A DNA stretch of 64,000 nt from Galbibacter sp. BG1 (GCF_013391805.1 NZ_CP058364.1:1116501-1180500), one strand, 5' to 3'; counted from the stretch's first letter, positions 7,170 to 15,990 are shown. Notes: generated by a model from the sequence alone, not told the origin. Program-made: numbers and translations.

Positions 7170-8328
7170 AAGGCATAATATATTTTTCCATGATTTCTTC
7201 CAAACACTCTATCTCCTCAAATGGGAGCAATTGCAGTATATGATCCAGGGCAGTTTGGATGTTGACATGGGGCTGAGGGATTAACCTTCCATAACTGCTA
7301 TCGGCGTGTTCCAGAGCTATAATGCACACCTTCATAATTCCAGCTATATCAAATAGGATATCAGCAAGGCCGCCTACTTTAAAGTTCGCTTTGTAGTAGA
7401 ATTTTTTGGAACCCGGTTTTATCTCGCATAGTTTTCTTTTTGCAAGGTCCTGTATCTTTCCCTTTATTTCTTGGTAATCTGTCAAAAACTCTAAAGAGTG
7501 ATTTCTGTCTGATTCACTTTTTGAATTTTTAGTTTTTGAAAGTTCATCTCTGCAGGCTTTCATTTTAAGTTTAAACATCATCTCCACATGGGCGTACGCG
7601 TCATTTGCTTTTTCACGTATCTTTTGTATTTGCTCCCCATTAATGTGATAGTTGTTATGATAACGAGTGGCTATATACGCCTCATCCAACAGTTTCAATA
7701 GATTCTGTTCCTCTTCTATTTCAGTATTGAAAAGATTGCCCAGTCCCGGTGCAAAGGCTTTCAAATAGGTTTGCAGTTCTTTTATATTATGGCTTTTGCG
7801 TTCCTTGCCCATGATAAATAACCCAGCAAACCGGAACCAGAGTTCTATATATTGATGGAACATAAAAGCCGCCTGGGAAAGATTCCCTTTTTCAATAAAG
7901 AAATTAGCACCTTCCAGGAACGCGTTAATTTTATTGTGTTCTATTTGAAAAACACTTTCAATCCTGTTAAAAGTATTCACATCTATGGCTCTATCGATAA
8001 GCTGATTTTCAACATTGGGACTTTTATAGATCAGGTTTGCAGGGTTAAACCCGTGAATAAAGAATAGGTTCTCTTCAGCTAATTGTTGCCGTGCATATTC
8101 AAAAGGGAATATCCTGTAGAGAAAGTCTGTTTCCTGTTGGAAAATTTTAGCGACCATTGAGGACAACTCTTGGGTCAATGAAGAACAATTACTTTGTAGT
8201 ATCGCTATCCATATAATTCTCGAATATTCCTCACTTGCCGCTGTAGATTGGAAAATATACTGTACCTCCAAAAGCGAAGTTAATTTATCTTTCACCTCTT
8301 GTTCTTGTATGTTCGCTTCTAGTTCCAT
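7123..8328 (-). CDS. HEPN-domain protein with duplicated C-terminal domain
   Basis: A 401-residue protein. Residues about 135-255 look like a HEPN domain: FIEKGNLSQAAFMFHQYIE, then HNIKELQTYLK, then YIATRYHNNYHI. The last gives R222-x5-H228, the Rx4-6H motif of HEPN RNases. Residues 1-130 are of unknown fold and lack a clear nucleotidyltransferase GSxxxG motif. Residues about 285-385 form a domain that is repeated as three separate downstream genes. HEPN proteins cut RNA in toxin-antitoxin and abortive infection systems. The cluster is transcribed away from an XRE regulator. A defence or toxin role is inferred from the motif and setting. Confidence 0.65.
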   Translation of the reverse strand: MELEANIQEQEVKDKLTSLLEVQYIFQSTAASEEYSRIIWIAILQSNCSSLTQELSSMVAKIFQQETDFLYRIFPFEYARQQLAEENLFFIHGFNPANLIYKSPNVENQLIDRAIDVNTFNRIESVFQIEHNKINAFLEGANFFIEKGNLSQAAFMFHQYIELWFRFAGLFIMGKERKSHNIKELQTYLKAFAPGLGNLFNTEIEEEQNLLKLLDEAYIATRYHNNYHINGEQIQKIREKANDAYAHVEMMFKLKMKACRDELSKTKNSKSESDRNHSLEFLTDYQEIKGKIQDLAKRKLCEIKPGSKKFYYKANFKVGGLADILFDIAGIMKVCIIALEHADSSYGRLIPQPHVNIQTALDHILQLLPFEEIECLEEIMEKYIMPYENKEEETIENPARA

Positions 8329-8399
8329 GTCTATATCAATTTAAAAGTTCACAATTTCAGATATATTTTTCTTATAATCGGAACGAATATACATACAAT

Positions 8400-8415
8400 A
8401 TGACAAAATGACAAA
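8400..8415 (+). promoter_or_regulatory. Tandem ATGACAAA repeat, candidate operator
   Basis: Two head-to-tail copies of ATGACAAA sit in the 157-bp gap between the divergent HEPN and XRE genes. The XRE protein encoded next door is a natural candidate to bind here. Evidence is the repeat and its place only. Confidence 0.35.
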
Positions 8416-8485
8416 CAATTATTTAGAAAATCGGAAAATTTTATCCTAAACACTAACTTTATGTTCTTAATAACAGAATAATCGC

Positions 8486-8704
8486 ATGACGGAATTAGGA
8501 TTATATTTTGCTAAAAAATCAATAAATAGATCGGATGTATCTCGTAAAACTGGATTAAGCAAAACACGATTAAGTGAACTTGCCAATAACGCCAGTACTC
8601 AATTAAAGGTGAGAGAATTATACTTAATTGCCCTTGCTATTGATGAAGATCCTGGCGATTTATTAAAGGAAGTTTGTAGAAATTTGAAATTGCCGAAGAG
8701 GTAA
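8486..8704 (+). CDS. XRE-family transcriptional regulator
   Basis: A 72-residue protein made of little more than one helix-turn-helix: GLYFAKKSINRSDVSRKTGLSKTRLSELAN, then a Cro/C1-like tail (LYLIALAIDEDPGDLLKEV). Small Cro-like proteins of this type control nearby toxin-antitoxin, restriction or defence genes. It is divergent from the HEPN operon and lies upstream of the hsdS remnant, so it could control either. Binding to the tandem ATGACAAA repeat in its own promoter region is inferred. Confidence 0.75.
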   Translation: MTELGLYFAKKSINRSDVSRKTGLSKTRLSELANNASTQLKVRELYLIALAIDEDPGDLLKEVCRNLKLPKR

Positions 8705-8839
8705 TGCTTTATTACGGATTTCCGTATATTTTCCTCAAACATCATTATTAAATTAGTTTTCTATGGGAAAATATTTTATGGAAGTCAGATGATTACCCAA
8801 TTGAACTAAATATTATCATCACAAAATGTCTATCTATTA

Positions 8840-9299
8840 ATGAACAACTTTAAAGAAAAAGCAGATAACTACTTGCATAAAGGAGGTGATGTTTTCTTTG
8901 CAAGAAGCGGTGCAACTGTTGGAAAAACTTTTCAGTTTAAAGATTATGAGAAAGTAACTTGCTTTGCTGGATATTCAATTAAAGTTACCCCAAAACCTAA
9001 TATTATAATCTCGGATTTTCTCTACTTTTTCATGAGATCAGGTTCTCATGAAAATTGGAAAAGGAGTATTTTTAATCAAGCAACCATACAAAATATTGGA
9101 GCCGATAAATATTCATTTTTGGATGTTTCAACACCTCCAGTGGAAGAACAACAATCCAATGTCAACCATATTGAAACTAAATGGACTCGTATAAATGCCA
9201 AGGTGGCCAGAATCAAGCAATTTGATAAAACTGTAGGAAGAATATAGGCAGGCGTTGATAACAGAAGTCGTCACAGGGAAAATTAAGGTAATTTATTGA
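8840..9299 (+). pseudogene. hsdS: Type I restriction specificity subunit, 3' remnant (hsdS)
   Basis: The frame 8840-9247 encodes about 135 residues with GGDVFFARSGATVGKTFQF, NQATIQNIGADKYSFLDVSTPP and VEEQQSNVNHIE. These are the second target-recognition domain and conserved helix of HsdS. The frame then stops, while the typical HsdS tail, QALITEVVTGKI, continues in another frame at 9249-9299. The N-terminal recognition domain is missing. An HsdS normally runs about 400 residues and directs HsdM/HsdR to the recognition site; this one is a remnant. Confidence 0.75.
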
Positions 9300-9318
9300 A
9301 AAAAGTAAATTAAATATA

Positions 9319-9462
9319 ATGAGTAAGAAAACATTAACCAACATATCAGACATACAAAGCTTAGCAGCATTAGTTATTAAAATTTGTGATAAACTGGGGT
9401 TAAATGATATTAAAAGTATTAATGAATCAATACTGACTGCTACTGAAGATTGGAATGTCTAA
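9319..9462 (+). CDS. Small 47-residue protein upstream of the NACHT gene
   Basis: ATG9319 opens a 48-codon frame (MSKKTLTNISDIQSLAALVI... ending EDWNV). It lies 20 bases after the hsdS tail. Its stop overlaps ATG9455, the likely original start of the NACHT gene (ATGTCTAA). This overlap suggests that the two were translationally coupled before the IS3 insertion. I recognise no family. It may be a short accessory or regulatory protein of the NACHT system. Confidence 0.45.
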   Translation: MSKKTLTNISDIQSLAALVIKICDKLGLNDIKSINESILTATEDWNV

Positions 9463-9504
9463 TTTAGTTGGTACGGATTTATGTGATAAACTTAGATTTG
9501 TATT

Positions 9505-9783
9505 ATGAACAGTAAGAATTACGACCAAGAATTTAAAGCTACCATTCTAGAGCTGTTGGGTACCGGCAGAACGGTCAAGTCCCTATCGGATGAGTATGGT
9601 GTCAGTCAAGCCTCCATTAGCAGATGGAAAAGGATGTCAAAAACATCGGGCAGTATAAATACTTCTTTGGGAGGTGAAGAAAACCAGAGGATCAAAGCCT
9701 TGGAAAAAGAGCTGAAAGATGTGAAGTTGGAACGCGATATCCTAAAAAAGGCGGTAAGCATCTTTTCCAAGAGCGACAGGTGA
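9505..9783 (+). CDS. IS3-family transposase OrfA
   Basis: A 92-residue protein with the IS3 OrfA plan. An N-terminal helix-turn-helix (FKATILELLGTGRTVKSLSDEYGVSQASISRWKR) binds the IS ends. A C-terminal leucine-zipper-like helix follows (RIKALEKELKDVKLERDILKKAV). The end overlaps orfB. Alone it is usually a regulator; fused with OrfB by frameshifting it forms the active transposase. Confidence 0.92.
   Translation: MNSKNYDQEFKATILELLGTGRTVKSLSDEYGVSQASISRWKRMSKTSGSINTSLGGEENQRIKALEKELKDVKLERDILKKAVSIFSKSDR
9744..9750 (+). promoter_or_regulatory. Programmed -1 frameshift site A AAA AAG
   Basis: The heptamer A-AAA-AAG lies in phase with orfA codons (CTA AAA AAG). A -1 slip moves ribosomes into the frame that continues GGC GGT AAG and reads straight into orfB. 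This is the standard IS3-family signal for making the OrfAB fusion. Confidence 0.8.
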
Positions 9784-10670
9784 TATACGGTTTCATTAAA
9801 GACCATAGAGGCAGATTCCCTGTTGGAAAGATGTGCAAATGCATGCGGGTGAGCAAGAATGCCTACTACACTTGGCTAAGGGCAGGCCAGGGCTGCAGAC
9901 CCAATAGTGGCCTGGATGGCTTAAAAGAAAGGATCCGGGAAGTATACCATGGCAGTAACCGGATATATGGCAGTTCAAGAATCCAGAAAGTACTGGAAAG
10001 GCAGGGTGTGTTTTATAGCAAGTCCTACATTGCCCTTTTGATGAAAAAAATGGGGCTTAAAAGTATTTTAAGCAGGAAGTTCAGGGTGACCACGACCGAT
10101 TCGGGGCATTCGTTCCCGATTGCAGAAAACCTACTGGGAAGGGACTTTACCAGCGATAGCCTCGGCGAGAAATGGGTATCGGACATCACATACATCAAAA
10201 TAGGGAATGGCTGGAATTACCTGACAACAATATTGGATTTGGCGGACAGAAAAGTGCTTTCATGGGTCTTAAGCGAAGATATGACCGTAGAGAACACCGT
10301 TTACAAAGCATGGAGCCTGGCCAGAAAAAGAAGGGAAATAACGGACAACCATCTTTTCCATTCGGACCAAGGGAGCCAGTACGCCTGCCACAGAATGGTG
10401 TCCCTTTTTTACATGAGCCCTAAAATAACCCAGAGCATGAGCAGGAAGGGAAACTGCTGGGACAATGCCGTGGCGGAAAGCTTCTTTAAGACCATAAAAT
10501 ACGAATGCATCTATAGGCATAGCTTCAAATCGTACCTGCAGGCTTACCAAATTATTGAGAATTACATCCAATGGTACAACAACGTCAGGATACATTCAGC
10601 CTTGGACTTTAAAACACCAGCTGAAAAGGAGTTGGAACTAAAAATTAAAAAGATGTATAACGTAGCATAA
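9780..10670 (+). CDS. IS3-family transposase OrfB (DDE integrase domain)
   Basis: A 296-residue protein with an HTH_21-like N-terminus (GLDGLKERIREVYHGSNRIYG) and an rve core. The three catalytic residues are present in KWVSDITYI (Asp), FHSDQGSQYA (Asp) and NCWDNAVAESFFKTIK (Glu). The C-terminal NYIQWYNNVRIHSAL is typical. The frame is open upstream of GTG9780 to the slippery site, as expected for expression as OrfAB. Confidence 0.93.
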   Translation: MIYGFIKDHRGRFPVGKMCKCMRVSKNAYYTWLRAGQGCRPNSGLDGLKERIREVYHGSNRIYGSSRIQKVLERQGVFYSKSYIALLMKKMGLKSILSRKFRVTTTDSGHSFPIAENLLGRDFTSDSLGEKWVSDITYIKIGNGWNYLTTILDLADRKVLSWVLSEDMTVENTVYKAWSLARKRREITDNHLFHSDQGSQYACHRMVSLFYMSPKITQSMSRKGNCWDNAVAESFFKTIKYECIYRHSFKSYLQAYQIIENYIQWYNNVRIHSALDFKTPAEKELELKIKKMYNVA

Positions 10671-10740
10671 AATAGTACCAAATTTATTAGGTAGTCCAGA
10701 TTCGGCATTAGGGCATAGAGATTTAAAAATAATTTGCACT

Positions 10741-13491
10741 TTGAGTGAATTGAGCGGGAAAGTTGAATTAATTAAAACACAACTTAAAGATTGTATTAAA
10801 GAAAATGATGAAATAATTGTAGTTAGTTCACACGGAAAGAAAATTTCTAAATATTTTCAAAGTTGGCTAAGAAGTGAGCTTAAAACAGATAAGGTTCATT
10901 TTTGGGAAGAATCTGATTTAATCAAATTGGTTGATAAGCACCTGCCTGAATACTGGGGACATAATGATGTGTTTTTAAAAAGTTTTGAAGATGCTTTTAT
11001 TGAGCGCTTAGAATCAAATGGAGAGCTTCAAAGGGTTTTAAAGCTTGATGAAAAATTTGAAGAGCTATTAAATTTCTTTATTGAACCTAAGATATACTAT
11101 ATAAAGGAAGATGAAAAAACTGGAAGACAAATACATTCACGTTTTAATAAGGATAAATATTTGGATGGAAAAAATTATTTTATCTCGGGAGATGCAGGGA
11201 CAGGTAAAACTACATTGTTAAAAGAAATTGGCAAGATAGCTATTCAAAAAAACCAAAACTCTACCAACAAAATCTTACCGATAAAGATTAAAACCACATT
11301 AATCGCAAATTCTGATTATTCAATCGTTAAAGCAATCGAAAGTGAGGTAGTTAGCTTTGTTAGCGAAGAAGGTGTGGATAAAGTATATAAAGATTATAGA
11401 ATTTTACTTTTAATTGATTCGATAGATGAATTAGAAAGATTAAAACAACGAGAAATATTTCATGAATTAAGGGAGTTATCTGAACAGCATAGTTTAAATT
11501 TTATTCTAGCAACTCGAAATTATGAAAGCTTAACAAAAGAGTGTGAAGTATGCGATCATATTAACACATTACTTTCCAATTTTGATTTAAATCAAGTTCA
11601 AAGATATTTAACCACATTTTTTAAGCGAGATTTAAAAAAATCTGAAGAACTATGGCAAAATCTACAAGAGAATAAAATCCTTGATAAAGTTCCACCTACA
11701 CCATTAACCATTTCATTAGTATCTATTTTATTTGAAGAAAATGGATATGAAGTACCTGCCACCATTACGGATGTATATGATAATTTCAACACCTTTTTGT
11801 TAGGTAGGTTAAATGTCAACTCAAGCATAGATTTCCTTAAAATTGATGTTAAGGAAAAAATCCTCCAAATGTATGCTCTCAAAATAATTAAATCATCAAA
11901 TAGATCTAGATTAAAAGAAGACGAATTTGTGAAATACATTAAAGACTATTTTAGGGAACAAAGTATAACTATTGAAGAAGGAACGATTCCTGAATTGATA
12001 AAAGGGTTAACTGACGGAACAGGCGTATTATATCTTGACGACTTAAAGTATGTTACTTATCAGCATGATCATTTCATGGAATATTATGCTTCTAGAGAGA
12101 TCTTTAATGATGAAAACAGGAATACGCTAGAAGATGAAATTGTTGAAAATTTTTGTAAATATAATTGGCAAAATACAGCCATATTTTATGCAGGAAGAAC
12201 CAAAAACATGAAAATGTTTTTGAAAAAGTTAGCTCAGCGTACTGAACGGTACAATTCTTTACCTAATATCCTTTTGTCTATTTCAGGTCTGGGTTATATA
12301 TTACAATCCTTATGGATGACAAATTCTGCAAATCGTAAGGATGCTGTTATAACTGCATTAAACCTATTAATACTTGCTGACACAAAGGTTAAGGAATTAG
12401 CTGAAAAAGGTTATCCCTTTTTTAAAGGAATTGGCGAATTTGATATAGCAATCATGAACCTTTTTTGGTTTTACAATCATTATAATTCTTTAACACTTCG
12501 CGATCCCCTACAATTAGCGTTTGATGAATTACATGGATCATTAAAGCAATTTGATAGTACCCAATTTGAGAAAGATAAAACCACAAGATTGTATCAGCTT
12601 TTTTGCCTTGCGGCTACATTAAACACCGGTAGAGTAAAAGACAACTCAAAATTGGAAATTCTTTTTGATCAAGACAAGCTACTGACAAAGTCATTATTTG
12701 TTTTTTTATTTAATGAGGCGATTGACTTACTTGAACTAGGAGATAAATCGAAATTAATAAAAGATTATAAACTTGATACTAAAAAAAGAAAATATATCCA
12801 CAGCATCAGATTCTATTTGGATCACCCCTCTAAAACCCTAAATAATACAACATATGAGCTATTAAACCCAATAAGAGAAGTTGAAATATATACAGAAGGT
12901 AAATCCGATGCCTCAATTATAAAACATGCCTTTAATACATTAACCATGAATGAAAAACCCTATTGGAGTATTACCGCTATTGAAGATGGGCAAGGAACGA
13001 CAGGCGGCGGCGCTCATCAGTTGGCAAAATATTTAATAAGGTTGGGGAAAAACATTGAAACAGATTTTGACAAGAAAAAAACAATCATTGGTATATTCGA
13101 TAATGACGCCAAAGGCTTTGCGGAATTTAATGGTCTCCCCGAGAATTTTAAAACAGTTAATGGCATTTTAAAGAAGCTGGAGGGAGCAAAGGTTTATGCA
13201 ATGTTATTACCAATACCAGACGATCAAAAATATGAACCGTACCATCAAGATAAACAAGCCTTTAAATTCTTTGAGATTGAGCATTATTTCGATATAGATT
13301 TTCTTAAGGAGTATAATATGGTTAAAGAGACCTCGATACCATCTGTTTTTGAAATAACAGGCAACAAATCAAATTTTAAGAACATGGTAATAAAGTCAAA
13401 TAAACCCGAGTTATTTATTAAATTAATTAGCTTATTTACTGAAGTTGATAAAGTATGTAAAAAAAATATCAACTATATAGATTCAAAATAG
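10741..13491 (+). CDS. NACHT-like STAND NTPase with C-terminal TOPRIM domain, 5' end displaced by IS3
   Basis: From TTG10741 the product is 916 residues. The frame is open back into the IS, and the original start was probably ATG9455. The N-terminus (DEIIVVSSHGKKI ... VHFWEESDLIKLVDKHLPE, 24-70) recalls the region next to NACHT domains in REase-linked STAND proteins. Walker A is GDAGTGKTT (150-158) and Walker B is ILLLIDSIDEL (221-231). After a helical sensor region, a TOPRIM-like domain has VEIYTEGKSD (about 713-722), GIFDNDAKG (about 785) and FFEIEHYF (about 843), like OLD/DUF4435 nucleases. NACHT proteins sense phage and trigger effectors. Here the nuclease-like domain is C-terminal. Expression now depends on a start inside or after the IS. 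Confidence 0.75.
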   Translation: MSELSGKVELIKTQLKDCIKENDEIIVVSSHGKKISKYFQSWLRSELKTDKVHFWEESDLIKLVDKHLPEYWGHNDVFLKSFEDAFIERLESNGELQRVLKLDEKFEELLNFFIEPKIYYIKEDEKTGRQIHSRFNKDKYLDGKNYFISGDAGTGKTTLLKEIGKIAIQKNQNSTNKILPIKIKTTLIANSDYSIVKAIESEVVSFVSEEGVDKVYKDYRILLLIDSIDELERLKQREIFHELRELSEQHSLNFILATRNYESLTKECEVCDHINTLLSNFDLNQVQRYLTTFFKRDLKKSEELWQNLQENKILDKVPPTPLTISLVSILFEENGYEVPATITDVYDNFNTFLLGRLNVNSSIDFLKIDVKEKILQMYALKIIKSSNRSRLKEDEFVKYIKDYFREQSITIEEGTIPELIKGLTDGTGVLYLDDLKYVTYQHDHFMEYYASREIFNDENRNTLEDEIVENFCKYNWQNTAIFYAGRTKNMKMFLKKLAQRTERYNSLPNILLSISGLGYILQSLWMTNSANRKDAVITALNLLILADTKVKELAEKGYPFFKGIGEFDIAIMNLFWFYNHYNSLTLRDPLQLAFDELHGSLKQFDSTQFEKDKTTRLYQLFCLAATLNTGRVKDNSKLEILFDQDKLLTKSLFVFLFNEAIDLLELGDKSKLIKDYKLDTKKRKYIHSIRFYLDHPSKTLNNTTYELLNPIREVEIYTEGKSDASIIKHAFNTLTMNEKPYWSITAIEDGQGTTGGGAHQLAKYLIRLGKNIETDFDKKKTIIGIFDNDAKGFAEFNGLPENFKTVNGILKKLEGAKVYAMLLPIPDDQKYEPYHQDKQAFKFFEIEHYFDIDFLKEYNMVKETSIPSVFEITGNKSNFKNMVIKSNKPELFIKLISLFTEVDKVCKKNINYIDSK

Positions 13492-13494
13492 ATT

Positions 13495-14311
13495 ATGAGC
13501 ATAACCACCGTAACCGAGGAAGTAGATGTAAACCACCTGTACGATTTGAAAGCACGATTGGACGAGTTTCAGATATATTGGGCACAGGAAATAGAAACTT
13601 TTGTGAAGGTATAATTTTATCTGGGAACCAAATTAAAAACCCCAAAGCAACAAAATATCTATACTAATTTACCGACTCAGCTGTAGATCGATTTAAAGAC
13701 TTAGAGGATGAAAAACAAGACGAATTTAAAAAAGGCTTAAGAACTTGGACAAATCTGTATGCTTTTTGGCTCAAATCATGCCTTTCTTTGATACTTATTT
13801 TGAAAAGGTTTTTGCCTATATCAAGCTATTGTAAACTTGTTTGCCAAAACGTGAGCTTTAGGAATTATAGTATTTGGATGATGAAGTAGCATTAGAATAT
13901 TACCGTTTGCAGAAAATAAAAGAAAGTGCCATTGCCTTGCAGAAAAGCCAGGAGGTAGAATTAAGTGGTGCCACCGAAGCTGGACTGAAAAAATAGGAAG
14001 AAGATGCTCGGCTATCGGAAATCATAAACGTCCTTAACGAAAGTTTCGGTACCGAGTTTGAAGAAGCCGATGAATTGTTTTTCGACCAGATAGAAGCAGA
14101 ACTCATGGAAGATCAAATCCTGAAATCGTAAGCCAAGGTCAACAAAATGGACACCTTTAAGTTTATCTTTAACAATTCGTTTACGGATAAACTCATAGGC
14201 CTTATGGATCAAAATCAAGACACTTTTGAGAAATTTTTCGAAGATAAAAAATTTGGAGGTTTAGTAAAAGAATGGATGATGAAAAAAAATTATAAGCAGC
14301 TGAAAAGATAG
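13495..14311 (+). pseudogene. hsdR: Type I restriction subunit, 3' remnant (hsdR)
   Basis: Pieces in several frames match the HsdR C-terminus: VTEEVDVNHLYDLKARLDEFQ, FKKGLRTWTNLYAF, LDDEVALEYYRLQKIKES, and EDARLSEIINVLNESFGTEF followed by EADELFFDQIEAELMED. At least three in-frame stops (for example after ETFVKV and DQILKS) and frameshifts break it. The motor and nuclease domains are gone. It starts 3 bases after the NACHT stop, which suggests that the NACHT gene once sat between hsdS and hsdR, as embedded defence genes often do. Confidence 0.75.
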
Positions 14312-14537
14312 TTGTTAAGTAAGAAAACACTCGAACTGGAAACCATTGACATATACTTTATCCAGAACATTAGATAGAACCAAAAGACCTACATTTCATA
14401 TGAAAGGTGAAAAATTAAAATAAACTCTAATATAGATATAGTTGATTATGACTATAACATATGAATTTCTTATGTCAGCATTGCCGGCAGTTCTGTAGCG
14501 AGAATTGAATAATAGTATTTAAAAGTATAATATAGAA
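14312..14537. other. Intergenic, no gene seen
   Basis: 226 AT-rich bases between the hsdR remnant and the AlbA_2 gene. No open frame of note and no clear terminator were seen. It may hold the promoter of the AlbA_2 gene. Confidence 0.5.
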
Positions 14538-15785
14538 ATGACCAAAGATCAACTTATATCAAAATTAGCCGATCTGGAATGGGAAGACTTTGAAGTAAAA
14601 GCCGCTAAAGGTGGATTGCCAAAAGACACATGGGAAACCGTTTCTGCTTTTTCCAATACCTCCGGGGGATGGCTGTTGTTTGGTATAAAACAAAACGGAA
14701 AACAATTTGAAGTAGAAGGTCTCAACAGCCCCGAAAAAGTTGAACAGGATTTTTTAAATAACATTCAATCGGGCAAGTTTAATGTATTTGTTCCCACCCA
14801 ACAAGCTAAACATAACATAGATGGTAAAACAGTTTTGGCATTTTATGTGCCGGTATCAAAAGACAAGCCCGTTTATTACAATAGCCTGCAAAACACTTTT
14901 ATCCGAAGGGGAAGCTCTGACCAACGGGCTACCAAAGAAGAAATTGATGCTATGTTCCGCGATCAAACCTTTGGAACCAAAACATCAGAATTAGCACCTA
15001 AAACCTCTAAAGCAGACTTGCACACTACATCATTAAAACAGTACCGTGATTATATGGCACGCTTTAACCCCGATGTAAGCTATAACCGTTATGACGAAGA
15101 CGAATTTTTAACCAAACTACGTATTGTTGATGACGAGCAATTAACCTATGCCGGTTTGCTATTTTTAGGAAAACGTGAAAGTATTGAAAAGCATTTCCCT
15201 GATTTTAGAATCGACCTGCTAGAAATTCCGGGGGCTACCATCAGAGATGCCACTACCAATTACACTTTTCGGTTAGACGAATACGAAAACCTTTGGGACT
15301 ATTATTTTGCTTGTTTCCAGCGTTTAAAACAAAAAGTGGACGTAGCGTTTCAAATAACCAATCAGGGTTTTGGCCAAGAGCTTTCTCCGGGTTTAAAAGC
15401 CATTCGGGAATCTTTGGTCAATATGCTAATGCACGCCGATTACTTTGCACCGGCGCACTCGCGTATCCGCATTTTCACTAACCATATCGAGTTTTACAAT
15501 CCGGGTGGATTGCCTAAACCCTTGGAAGAGTTAAAAGCCAAAGACTTGTCATTGCCTCGTAACCCGCTTATTTCAAAATTGTTCCGTATGGTACGCTTGG
15601 CCGAAAATGCTGGCTATGGATTCGACAAAATCGAAACCAACTGGGAGCGATACAACAATACAGCACCCGAATATGATATTAGTTTTGATGGAACGATCTT
15701 AAAACTTTATACCCAAAAAGACAAAGCCGAAACTAAAACTTCGGGAAAACTTCGGAGAGACTTCGGAGAAACTTTTAAAGGGTAG
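14538..15785 (+). CDS. Schlafen/AlbA_2-domain ATP-binding protein
   Basis: A 415-residue protein. Residues 10-150 are an AlbA_2 (Schlafen-like) domain: EWEDFEVKAAKGGLPKDTWETVSAFSNT with GGWLLFGIKQ, and FIRRGSSDQRATKEEI. Residues 290-385 resemble the GHKL-like HATPase_c_4 region (LSPGLKAIRESLVNMLMHADY, PRNPLISKLFRMV, AENAGYGFDKI). Such proteins are common accessories in type I restriction loci. The frame ends in RRDFGETFKG at a run of CTTCGGAGA repeats, while the expected winged-helix tail lies in another frame just downstream, so the protein is probably truncated. Confidence 0.8.
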   Translation: MTKDQLISKLADLEWEDFEVKAAKGGLPKDTWETVSAFSNTSGGWLLFGIKQNGKQFEVEGLNSPEKVEQDFLNNIQSGKFNVFVPTQQAKHNIDGKTVLAFYVPVSKDKPVYYNSLQNTFIRRGSSDQRATKEEIDAMFRDQTFGTKTSELAPKTSKADLHTTSLKQYRDYMARFNPDVSYNRYDEDEFLTKLRIVDDEQLTYAGLLFLGKRESIEKHFPDFRIDLLEIPGATIRDATTNYTFRLDEYENLWDYYFACFQRLKQKVDVAFQITNQGFGQELSPGLKAIRESLVNMLMHADYFAPAHSRIRIFTNHIEFYNPGGLPKPLEELKAKDLSLPRNPLISKLFRMVRLAENAGYGFDKIETNWERYNNTAPEYDISFDGTILKLYTQKDKAETKTSGKLRRDFGETFKG

Positions 15786-15798
15786 CAGCTTTAACACA

Positions 15799-15972
15799 GT
15801 GAAGCTATTAATGCTTATGGAAGCTGATAGCACCACAACAGCAGAAAGAGCAAGTAATATACTTGGAGTTTCTTCAAGAACCATTGAAACGTATATTGCT
15901 AAATTGAAAGAATCACAATTAATAGAACGACAAGGGTCTGATAAAGAAGGGACTTGGTATATTATAAAATAA
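15799..15972 (+). pseudogene. Frame-shifted winged-helix tail of the AlbA_2 protein
   Basis: Reading from GTG15799 gives VKLLMLMEADSTTTAERASNI, then GVSSRTIETYIAKLKESQLIE, a helix-turn-helix of the kind that ends AlbA_2/HATPase_c_4 proteins. It is one frame off the upstream gene, and the frame is open back through the CTTCGGAGA repeats. One extra or missing base in those repeats would join the two. Confidence 0.65.
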
Positions 15973-15990
15973 TAATAATGCACAACAATA

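Larger units (their letters stand above)
9467..10682 (+). mobile_element. IS3-family insertion sequence, 1216 bp, intact
   Basis: The ends are imperfect inverted repeats: left GTTGGTACGGATTTATG, right (reverse complement) TTTGGTACTATTTTATG. A TTTA target duplication is seen at 9463-9466 and 10683-10686. Inside are orfA, orfB with a full DDE triad, and an in-phase A-AAA-AAG slippery site. Removing the element and one TTTA joins ATG-TCT-AAT-TTA to TTA-GGT-AGT in frame with the NACHT protein, which supports these boundaries. Confidence 0.85.

Noticed and set aside
7852-8067. 71-codon open frame on the + strand
   Set aside because: It is antisense inside the HEPN gene, whose reverse-strand frame has a clear domain and motif.
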